61,115 bases of DNA from Chitinophagaceae bacterium. Lineage in GTDB: Bacteria > Bacteroidota > Bacteroidia > Chitinophagales > Chitinophagaceae. Position 1 is the stretch's first letter; the number at the start of each line of letters is the position of its first letter. A program made the position numbers and the translations under genes. The notes beneath the pieces were generated by a model that searched no databases, was not told the DNA's origin, and saw only the letters and a program-made list of their open reading frames with translations. The stretch spans positions 1-61,115 of the forward strand of contig JACCYQ010000153.1 in NCBI GenBank assembly GCA_013696395.1, written 5' to 3'. Shown here piece by piece: positions 28,073 to 36,212 of this stretch.

Positions 28073-31000
28073 TTAAAATTGAAAACCAAAAGTAACCAGT
28101 GGTAAATTGCCTTCTTTACTTCGGGTAAAATAACCCGTTACAACAAAACGATGAAGTGGAGAAATATATAATCCTATACCATTCCCTACATGCCAATCGG
28201 AAGAATTTTCATTGTCTGCCCACACACGCCCTACATCATTAAATGCAACGAGGCCTATGGATCCGGGAAATAAATACGTATTAAAATTGGCCAGTCGGAA
28301 TCGTATCTCGGTATTATTAAAAAATTTTGTGCGCCCTGCAAAGCGGTTATTATGATAGCCACGCAGGTTTTCTTTACCACCCAGGTATTGCGCCTGAAAA
28401 AATTCGTAATCCCCAAAATTGCGTCCATAACCAAACCTTGTTGCCAATACGCTCCTGGAGCTTTCGACAATACTTATGAACAATGCCAGATCTATATCAA
28501 TACTGGTAAGATTATCAGAATGATCATTCAATCCCCACAAATGGCGGGCTGTGGCGCTGATACGGGTTCCTCTTTCTGGTAAAGCTTTGTTATTCCGGTT
28601 GTCCAATAAAAGATTAATAACTGGACCCGCATAAAATTTTGTGGCTTGTATCTGTGCAGCGTTCATCCCGTTTTCTGCAAAATTGTTAATGAACTTTTCC
28701 TGGTTATTCAAGGAGTCCAGGTGGTAATATTGGCCTGCCAGCCCATAAGAAAACGTCATCCATGATTGTGGATTTCTGCGAAGCATCAAGGCCAGGTCGC
28801 CCAGGTCATAACGGGTTCTGTAATATTTAAACCTGCCGGGTTTTGATTTATCATAAAATGTTTCGTTGCCAATGCCAAAAAAATTCTCTACGTTAATTGG
28901 TGCTTTGATATTAGTCCTGACCAACAAGTCTGTTTTTCCTAACAGATCAGTAAAATCAGCCTCGTATTTAACGTTGTAGGATTTGGTAGCAAGCGCATGC
29001 GAAACCAAAAGACTGTGATGATTTGCATAAGGTTCTTTCCTGAATCCATGAGATGTATAGGTAAATCCTGCTCCCAGAAATAATCCATCATCACGATTCC
29101 ATGCAAAAGAAAATGAAGGATTGAATACGTTGTATTTATAATACAGTCGATTATATTGGTTAACTATGGGATCGGCAGATATCTTTTTCCGGTAGTTGTC
29201 ATTACCCCTGAAAATATTATCTTCGAAGGAAGCGTCGTAAACAATTGTACGATTTGAATAATCATTGCTTACAAATTCATCTTCGCCTGAACCGCCAATA
29301 ATCCGGATTTTCATTCCACCATTTTTAGCTCCGTTAAATTCAAAGCGATCAGCACTATCTAATCCATATATTCTCAATTCCCGGGTAACCTGAGGATCAA
29401 AAACGCGATCGTAGATCCTTGATGAGATTTGATTATCCTTATCAATTTTATTCACAACTACATGTACGGTTCCATCATCATTGCGATTAATGATAAACAG
29501 CTCCTTTTTATCAGAACCAACTACATTTACAATTTTTGAAATAAACCGGTAATATTCCAAAAGGTCCTTTTTAAGATATTTTTTTCTCTCTTTTAAAATG
29601 CCAACAATTTTTGAAGCATTGTATTTCTGAATTTCAGGGGGCTGTAATCGAAAACTTTGTTCGATCACAGAATCGGTCATATTACCTATAAATTCATCTG
29701 CCAATGCTTCCCAGGTTTGCTTATCCAATTCATTTAAAAATGCGCGGTCAAAATTTCGGGCAGACTTGTTGAAAGATTTGATGCTATAAGCTTGTGGCCT
29801 TAATCCCTGTATATCGGGCACCAATGAACGTTTCTTGGCATATGCCGGAATTATCCCCTGGTTTGTATAAAATGCCTGGTCCCTGTCCTTGGGTATTGGA
29901 TGGTATATTTTGCCCCTGCCTGTATCACTTGTATACCAGCGCCATTGGTCTTCATGCCTATCAAAGTCCATTATAAACATATCCAGGATCCTTGCCTTTA
30001 AAACATCTTTCTGTGCAATATGATCATCATTGTCTGCGATAATTTTTAATGCTACTTCTTCTGTATTATCTGTTTTACTAATAAACCCGGGCTCCCGTTC
30101 TTCTAACATACACAGGGTATTGGCAAAGTCTTCCCGATATCTACCCAAAAGCGTATCATCTGCTACATACACCAATTCATTTTCCAGGTAAGGTATACCA
30201 GCTTCATCGGCCATTTTAACAACAGAAAATGCAGCGTAGGGGTATGAAGCAGAAATTCCTTGTTCTACAATATCCCTGGCCACTGATTCTCTTAATTCGG
30301 CTGGAATTGCGGGACCAGGAAATTTTTGGATGGAACGTAATGCATACTCTTTTCCGGTAGAATCAACCAGTCTCAATGACTTTGTTTGCTTTCCGCCTCC
30401 TTTTTTTATGGGGGTTAGACCGCCTTTATCTGTGGATATATCCAGCACCCTGACCCGGATTGGCTGTGTCCATTCTTCCCGGTAATTTTTTCCAAACAAA
30501 AGGTTTTTAAAAAAACTGCCCTTCATATCAGGATTGGCTGCAACAGTTACAGAATCCGGAAGGTTGACTATCCTGACATAAGGGGCTATAGCTTCCTGCT
30601 TAACAATTTGTTTCATTTCCTGGGTAAAAACCGGATCATCCATACTTTTACTGGCCAGTGTGTAAAATTTTGTTTCCACTTTGCCGCTTTTTCTTATTTC
30701 CAGCGTTGCAAATCCGTAAGCCAGTTCGGCAAATTTTGTAAGTTTCCCCACCCTTACCCTGCTAATATCTGTTCCTGTTCCACTTACTATATATGACACA
30801 CTATCTTTTACAAGTAACTGTAAACTATGATCGTGACCCGATACATGAATGGCATTAGGATGTTTCTCCAAAACATTCTCAATTTCATTGATCATTGTTC
30901 GATACATGGGATGCCTGACATCCTGAATATTTCCGAAAATGCCGCGGCTAACGGGGTATATGCTACCCAGGATTGGCAATGGTATATATAACCACGGAAC

Positions 31001-31714
31001 TATTTCGGTAAAAGGAAAGAGATGATGGCGCAATGTATAATTTCCACCATGAACCCCAAAAGAATACATAGGATGATGCATGGCTACGATCATCAGGTTG
31101 TCTTTATTCGATTCTGCGATTTCTTCAAGTGCGGTTATTACCTGATCTTCAGTTTTAAATTCACAGTGTGATTCAATACCTGGTTTTTCGTGGAGATGCA
31201 ACCACCATTGGCTGTCCAATAAAACAAGTACAACAGAATCATTCAATTTAATTTCAACCGGACCCGGACAACCATCCTGAGGCCAGGCTGCAACATTCTT
31301 CATATCCAGTGTATTAATATAATCCACCTGGTTATTGATTTGTTGCCACCCACCTATTTTTCCATTTTTCCAATCATGGTTGCCGGGAATAAAAATGGCC
31401 TGGCCTTTTTTATTTTTTACAAGTGAAATCTGGTAATCCAAAATTTCTTTGGAATATGAATAGGTGGCTTCACCTTTAAAAGGCAAACCGTATGGGTAAA
31501 TATTATCACCCATATAAAGGACCAAATTTCGTTCATCATCCATATCAGCATGTTGACTAAGCCAGTCAATAACAGGATGCTTGCCGGCATGGAGATCACC
31601 TGCATCACCAATTAAAAATATCCGTTGCCTGATACTATCAATTTCATTCTGGGCATTTGCCTCTAATGATAAAATAAGACAGAACGTTAAAGACCATCTT
31701 AAACTAGATGCCAT
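28073..31714 (-). CDS. Calcineurin-like metallophosphoesterase fused to kinase-like module and outer membrane barrel
   Basis: 1213 residues. After a signal peptide (1-21) comes a full metallophosphoesterase domain: GDAGD (36-40), GDNIYP (69-74), GNHDW (111-115), AMHHP (211-215) and GHDH (293-296), so all metal-binding blocks are present. Residues about 398-800 repeat the module of the neighbouring gene (GGGKQTKSLRL 439-449, FIMDFDRHEDQWRW 580-593, IPKDRDQAF 607-615). A surface-antigen type barrel with LRGYHNNRFAG completes it, ending in Phe (FGFQF). The phosphatase would face the periplasm or the outside. It lies 36 bases after the SdiA-regulated lipoprotein gene. Confidence 0.8.
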   Translation of the reverse strand: MASSLRWSLTFCLILSLEANAQNEIDSIRQRIFLIGDAGDLHAGKHPVIDWLSQHADMDDERNLVLYMGDNIYPYGLPFKGEATYSYSKEILDYQISLVKNKKGQAIFIPGNHDWKNGKIGGWQQINNQVDYINTLDMKNVAAWPQDGCPGPVEIKLNDSVVLVLLDSQWWLHLHEKPGIESHCEFKTEDQVITALEEIAESNKDNLMIVAMHHPMYSFGVHGGNYTLRHHLFPFTEIVPWLYIPLPILGSIYPVSRGIFGNIQDVRHPMYRTMINEIENVLEKHPNAIHVSGHDHSLQLLVKDSVSYIVSGTGTDISRVRVGKLTKFAELAYGFATLEIRKSGKVETKFYTLASKSMDDPVFTQEMKQIVKQEAIAPYVRIVNLPDSVTVAANPDMKGSFFKNLLFGKNYREEWTQPIRVRVLDISTDKGGLTPIKKGGGKQTKSLRLVDSTGKEYALRSIQKFPGPAIPAELRESVARDIVEQGISASYPYAAFSVVKMADEAGIPYLENELVYVADDTLLGRYREDFANTLCMLEEREPGFISKTDNTEEVALKIIADNDDHIAQKDVLKARILDMFIMDFDRHEDQWRWYTSDTGRGKIYHPIPKDRDQAFYTNQGIIPAYAKKRSLVPDIQGLRPQAYSIKSFNKSARNFDRAFLNELDKQTWEALADEFIGNMTDSVIEQSFRLQPPEIQKYNASKIVGILKERKKYLKKDLLEYYRFISKIVNVVGSDKKELFIINRNDDGTVHVVVNKIDKDNQISSRIYDRVFDPQVTRELRIYGLDSADRFEFNGAKNGGMKIRIIGGSGEDEFVSNDYSNRTIVYDASFEDNIFRGNDNYRKKISADPIVNQYNRLYYKYNVFNPSFSFAWNRDDGLFLGAGFTYTSHGFRKEPYANHHSLLVSHALATKSYNVKYEADFTDLLGKTDLLVRTNIKAPINVENFFGIGNETFYDKSKPGRFKYYRTRYDLGDLALMLRRNPQSWMTFSYGLAGQYYHLDSLNNQEKFINNFAENGMNAAQIQATKFYAGPVINLLLDNRNNKALPERGTRISATARHLWGLNDHSDNLTSIDIDLALFISIVESSRSVLATRFGYGRNFGDYEFFQAQYLGGKENLRGYHNNRFAGRTKFFNNTEIRFRLANFNTYLFPGSIGLVAFNDVGRVWADNENSSDWHVGNGIGLYISPLHRFVVTGYFTRSKEGNLPLVTFGFQF

Positions 31715-31750
31715 AAAGGGTTTTTTTATAAAAAATAATGCGGTTGTGTA

Positions 31751-32578
31751 CTATAATGGATTTTCAAAAGGGAACATCAAAATGGTTGCTTTCCCCTGGG
31801 CAGCTTCATTGGATATATACATATCGCCATTGGGTGCAAAAGTTATGCCTTCAGGCTGTTGAAATTTTACCGGGTTTATCCGGTATGCTTTTTCTACTTT
31901 ACCATCCAATGTACATTGTAATAACATTTTACCTACAGATGCCACAATGAAAAGCTTATTTAATATTGGATGAATAGCTGCTCCCGATGGTTTGCATTGG
32001 GTGGATGAATTTTTCGTATGATAATGGATATCCCTCACTGATATTTCATAAATGGGCTTTCCATTATACTGATAACTCCCCAGGTCAAAAGCATAAGCGA
32101 GAATAGCACGGTCAGCTTCCTTATGATCCTTGCTTAACAGGATCAGCCGATTGTTTGCCTGGTCATGATACATGGACTCAAACTCTGTTTTCTTTATCTC
32201 CTTGGTTTTATATTTATTAACCTTACCAGGTCCGGAAACCTGGTAAAGATCTCCATTGCTTTCCAACACCCAGTAATCATTTCCGACTTTTACTATTTCT
32301 TCATAGTCCGCTTTTTTGCCAAATTCAATGGACTCCTGAATTTCTGCTTCCGATTTAAAATCAACAAAGAAAATGGTTCCTTCTTCATCATTAATAGCGG
32401 CCATGCGACCATCAGACTGGTAGAATAATCCGGAAATTTCGTCCAGTTTCCCAGGTAAAATACGGGTTACAGACATTGATTCATTATAACCTGGAACATA
32501 GGGAAGAAAAGCTCTCCGGTTTTTTTGTCCGCAGGCTACTCCTAATACTAATAAAATGACAATGAAATTTTTTACCAT
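31751..32578 (-). CDS. SdiA-regulated (YjiK-like) beta-propeller lipoprotein
   Basis: 275 residues with a lipoprotein signal (LVLGVAC, Cys16). The body repeats short beta-propeller blades: DEISGLFYQSDGRMAAINDEEG, DYEEIVKVGNDYWVLESNGD, EFESMYHDQANNRLILLSKDH, PSGAAIHPILNKLFIVAS, and QQPEGITFAPNGDMYISNE. That pattern of acidic E-x-I/M turns is typical of the SdiA-regulated domain family (PF06977). Function in Bacteroidota is unknown. It is the first gene of a likely three-gene operon with the two kinase-like/barrel genes and is divergent from the HD-Pycsar gene. Confidence 0.8.
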   Translation of the reverse strand: MVKNFIVILLVLGVACGQKNRRAFLPYVPGYNESMSVTRILPGKLDEISGLFYQSDGRMAAINDEEGTIFFVDFKSEAEIQESIEFGKKADYEEIVKVGNDYWVLESNGDLYQVSGPGKVNKYKTKEIKKTEFESMYHDQANNRLILLSKDHKEADRAILAYAFDLGSYQYNGKPIYEISVRDIHYHTKNSSTQCKPSGAAIHPILNKLFIVASVGKMLLQCTLDGKVEKAYRINPVKFQQPEGITFAPNGDMYISNEAAQGKATILMFPFENPL

Positions 32579-32625
32579 AGGTGTTTCTAAACATTAAAAA
32601 TATACCACCTGGCATAATATTATTA

Positions 32626-32644
32626 ATTGTATTAAAGATACAAT
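32626..32644. promoter_or_regulatory. Perfect inverted repeat in the divergent promoter region
   Basis: ATTGTAT (32626-32632) and ATACAAT (32638-32644) with a 5-base spacer lie in the 105-base gap between the SdiA-regulated lipoprotein gene and the HD-Pycsar gene. The size and position fit a dimeric repressor or activator site serving one or both genes. Low complexity of the region weakens the case. Confidence 0.35.
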
Positions 32645-32683
32645 CATTTATTGCTTAAATTGAACCAGTATAAACAATCCTTA

Positions 32684-33949
32684 ATGACCTCCCAACAGCA
32701 ACAGATTTTACAAGAAGCAAAAAATTTTGTAACAACATATTTCGAAAAAAAGGTAAACAAGTCTTTTGTATACCATACTATTGATCATACCAATGAAGTG
32801 GTGAAAGCTGCTGAAACCATTGCCAATGAATACGATCTCAATGATGATGATCATTATGCCTTAATGCTTGCCGTTTGGTTCCACGATACAGGCTATTCAT
32901 CTGGTGTACCCCTTGGCCATGAAGAAAAAAGTCAGTCTATTGCCGAGGATTTTCTTTCCCAGCATAAAGTAGAAGATTTAATTATTGAAAAAATTAAGGG
33001 TTGTATTCTGGCTACTAAAATGCCCCAAACACCTACTAATGATATTGAAAGGATCATCTGCGATTCAGACCTGCAGCATTTGGGTAGCCCGGCATTTGAA
33101 GAAAAGAATGATTTATTGCGAAAAGAAATAAATTCTCTGCAGGAAGATAAAATAAAGAAAAAAGAATGGCGTAGGAATAATATAGATTTTTTGCGACGTC
33201 ACCGCTTCTTTACCACCTATGGTCAAAAAGTTTTAGAACCCATTAAACAGCAACACCTGAAAACTCTTTCTGAGGACCTTGATAAGAAAGAACGAAAAAA
33301 ATTAGAAGACCCCCAGCCTCAAAGAAATGTTGTTACAAATATGGTTGCTGATGAAACAGCCAGCATTAAACAGGCAGAAAAAAAGGTAAAAACAGAAGCG
33401 CCCAAGAATGATAAATTACAGGAAAGGGGAGTTGTAGCTATGTTTCGCATCATGTCTGAGAATCATGTAAACCTTAGTCAAATGGCAGATTCCAAGGCTA
33501 ATATTATGATATCAGTAAATACTATTGTCCTTTCCATTATGGTTTCTTTACTACTCGGAAAATTACAGTTCTATCCTGAATTTATTATTCCTACTGTCAT
33601 ACTGGTTGTCGTATGCCTTAGTACGGTTATATTTTCCATTTTAGCCACCCGACCTAATATTACGGGAGGCACTTTTACCCAGGAAGATGTTAAGGATAAA
33701 AAAATCAACCTGCTTTTCTTTGGCAATTTTTTCAGGATGGATCTTTTTGATTATGATTGGGCCATGCGTGAGATGATGAATGATAAAGACTACCTGTATG
33801 GAAATATGATTAAGGATATTTATTACCTGGGTATTGTGCTGGCACGTAAGTATAAGCTTTTGCGCATCAGTTATAATATTTTTATGTTTGGATTGATCAC
33901 AGCTATTCTATCTTTTGGAATCGCATTTATGTTTTCGGGCCAGCAATAG
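32684..33949 (+). CDS. HD-domain phosphohydrolase fused to Pycsar-effector-type membrane domain (DUF5706)
   Basis: 421 residues from the ATG at 32684 (an in-frame TTG lies 33 bases upstream). The N-terminal half is an HD domain: YHTIDHTNEVV with His35, AVWFHDTGYS with His67-Asp68, and ICDSDLQHLG with Asp127/129. A charged linker follows, then the DUF5706 domain (about 255-421): ENHVNLSQMADSKANIMISV leading into membrane helix 1, two or three more helices, ending in FMFSGQQ. DUF5706 is the membrane effector (PycTM) of Pycsar anti-phage systems, which responds to cCMP/cUMP. No cyclase gene is next to it. The HD part might degrade the nucleotide signal or sense another ligand. Confidence 0.85.
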   Translation: MTSQQQQILQEAKNFVTTYFEKKVNKSFVYHTIDHTNEVVKAAETIANEYDLNDDDHYALMLAVWFHDTGYSSGVPLGHEEKSQSIAEDFLSQHKVEDLIIEKIKGCILATKMPQTPTNDIERIICDSDLQHLGSPAFEEKNDLLRKEINSLQEDKIKKKEWRRNNIDFLRRHRFFTTYGQKVLEPIKQQHLKTLSEDLDKKERKKLEDPQPQRNVVTNMVADETASIKQAEKKVKTEAPKNDKLQERGVVAMFRIMSENHVNLSQMADSKANIMISVNTIVLSIMVSLLLGKLQFYPEFIIPTVILVVVCLSTVIFSILATRPNITGGTFTQEDVKDKKINLLFFGNFFRMDLFDYDWAMREMMNDKDYLYGNMIKDIYYLGIVLARKYKLLRISYNIFMFGLITAILSFGIAFMFSGQQ

Positions 33950-33980
33950 ACGCCAATAATCTTACCTTCCAATCTGGCGG

Positions 33981-36212
33981 ATGGATTACCAGAAATCATA
34001 CAAAAATTTTATAGGCAGTTATAATGTAACGGAAGGCTTACGAAAAACGGCAGGCATTCTTATTCCTGCTTTTGTTCTCAGTTACATGGGTTGGTTTGAT
34101 GTGGGCATCGTTATGGCCATTGGGGCTCTTAGTGCAGGCATTGCAGATAATCCGGGCTCAATACGCCACCAGCGAAATGGATTATTGGTTGCCAATGCAT
34201 TTATTTTTATTTCAGCATTAGCCACCGGAATGGCAGCTCATTCGGCTGTCATGTTAGGAGTAGTACTTGTTATTTTTTCTTTCCTTTTTTCTATGCTTGG
34301 TGTTTATGGCAGCCGGGTAAATGCTATCGGCATCGCCGGACTCATAGCTATGACATTGAATACTTTTGAGCTGAATTACGGCTGGGATATTTTGTGGAAT
34401 AGCCTCTACCTGCTGGCTGGCGGTATTTGGTATATGTTGCTTACACTGTTACTGTATTCCTTCAGGCCATATAAAGCAACCAAGCAAATGTTAGGAGAAC
34501 TGGTGCAAAATATGGCGATTTACCTGCAATCCAGAGCAGCTTTTTATAATAAGAATGCGGATTATAATGAAGTTTATAATGCATTGTTCCAGGAACAGGT
34601 AAAAGTTCAGGATACCCATCAGTTGGTGGGAGATATGATTTTTCAAACGCGCAGTATATCCAGGGAATCGACACATACCGGCCGTATCCTGATGATCATT
34701 TACCTGGATGTTAATGTTTTATTTGAAAGGATAAATACCAGCTACCAGGATTATAAAATGCTGCATCAATATTTTGATGAAACAGATATCCTTTCCAGTT
34801 ATAAGCGGTTAATATTATTATTGTCGGATGAATTGGAAGCAGTGGGTATTGCATTGAAAACGGGTGAAGTTTCGCAACCCAATATGAAAGTGGACTTACA
34901 AATAAATAGGGTAAAAGTTGAACTCAATGACTTACGCCATTCATTTATGAAACCCGAAAATATTGAAGGGTTTATTTATTTGCGGAATATAATTAGTAAT
35001 ATCAGGGACATATCCGATCGCATTAACCGGTTGCATCAATATACCAGTTTTGATGCCGGTATAAAACTCAGGAAGCAAGATGTTGATCATGAAACATTCA
35101 TATCACAACAGGATTATTCACCCAAACTTCTTTTAGACAGTCTAAGTTTAAAATCTGATATATTCCGTCACTCACTTCGGTTAAGCCTAGCCGTGTTGAC
35201 TGGCTTTTTTATTGGTGAATTATTTACTATAGGCCACAGCTATTGGATTCTGATGACCATCATCATTATTCTTAAACCTGCATATAGTTTAACCAAGCAA
35301 CGTAATAAGGACAGGCTGGAAGGCACCATCGTAGGCATATTCATAGGCGTTTTGATTCTACTCATTGTAAAAAACACAATGTTGCTTTTTATCATTTTAG
35401 TATTGCTGATGACAGTAAGCAACAGCTTATTAAGGACTTATTATTTCTGGAGTGTAGTGTTTATGACCCCTTATGTACTCATCTTCTTTAACTTTTTATA
35501 CAGTTCAGAACTCACCTCCATTTTATTGGACCGCCTGATTGATACTGCCATAGGATCTGCGATTGCTTTTGTGGCTAGCTTTCTCCTGTTACCCTCCTGG
35601 GAACACCAGAAATTAAAACATTTAATGCTACAGATGCTTCACCAAAATTTACTATATTTTAAAACGGTTGCAGATTCTCAATATTCTTTTGAAGATAGTA
35701 TTGCCAGATCTCTGATCAAGGCACGAAAAAATGCATTTGTCGCCCTGTCTAACCTAACAGGAAGCTTCAACCGAATGTTAACTGAGCCCAAAAGCCAGCA
35801 GTCCGGATTACGGGAAATTCACCAGTTCATTGTACTGAATCATATTCTTATATCACATATTGCTTCCCTTTCGCAACAATTACAGGATTATCGTTACCCT
35901 TTAAGTAAGGAAATCTTGGAAAATCCTATACATGATATACTAGTGAATTATAAAAAATCCATTGCCCTGTTAAGTAATAAAAAATATGAAGGCCGGGAGC
36001 CTGACCCAAACAGATCTTTAAAAATACTGAATCAACAATCGGATGAACTGATGGAGAAAAGAAAAAAAGAACTTAAAGATGGGCAGGTAGATACAGAAAC
36101 GCTTAAACCTTTAATTAAAATAAAATCTGTAATTAACCAATACAATTTTATATATCATATGACCACGGATCTTGAAAAAGTCAGCGGCACTTTAAATAAT
36201 TTACCTGATTAA
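33981..36212 (+). CDS. FUSC/YccS-type inner membrane protein
   Basis: 743 residues with two blocks of transmembrane helices (about 25-165 and 395-530) and long cytoplasmic helical segments between and after them, the layout of YccS/YhfK and aromatic-acid exporter-like FUSC proteins. The second block includes LTGFFIGELFTIGHSYWILM and PAYSLTKQRNKDRLEGTIVG, which match the FUSC_2-type signature (P..S.T.QR..DR..GT..G). Probable exporter; substrate unknown. It starts 31 bases after the HD-Pycsar gene and is likely co-transcribed. Its stop overlaps the korA stop by four bases. Confidence 0.85.
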   Translation: MDYQKSYKNFIGSYNVTEGLRKTAGILIPAFVLSYMGWFDVGIVMAIGALSAGIADNPGSIRHQRNGLLVANAFIFISALATGMAAHSAVMLGVVLVIFSFLFSMLGVYGSRVNAIGIAGLIAMTLNTFELNYGWDILWNSLYLLAGGIWYMLLTLLLYSFRPYKATKQMLGELVQNMAIYLQSRAAFYNKNADYNEVYNALFQEQVKVQDTHQLVGDMIFQTRSISRESTHTGRILMIIYLDVNVLFERINTSYQDYKMLHQYFDETDILSSYKRLILLLSDELEAVGIALKTGEVSQPNMKVDLQINRVKVELNDLRHSFMKPENIEGFIYLRNIISNIRDISDRINRLHQYTSFDAGIKLRKQDVDHETFISQQDYSPKLLLDSLSLKSDIFRHSLRLSLAVLTGFFIGELFTIGHSYWILMTIIIILKPAYSLTKQRNKDRLEGTIVGIFIGVLILLIVKNTMLLFIILVLLMTVSNSLLRTYYFWSVVFMTPYVLIFFNFLYSSELTSILLDRLIDTAIGSAIAFVASFLLLPSWEHQKLKHLMLQMLHQNLLYFKTVADSQYSFEDSIARSLIKARKNAFVALSNLTGSFNRMLTEPKSQQSGLREIHQFIVLNHILISHIASLSQQLQDYRYPLSKEILENPIHDILVNYKKSIALLSNKKYEGREPDPNRSLKILNQQSDELMEKRKKELKDGQVDTETLKPLIKIKSVINQYNFIYHMTTDLEKVSGTLNNLPD

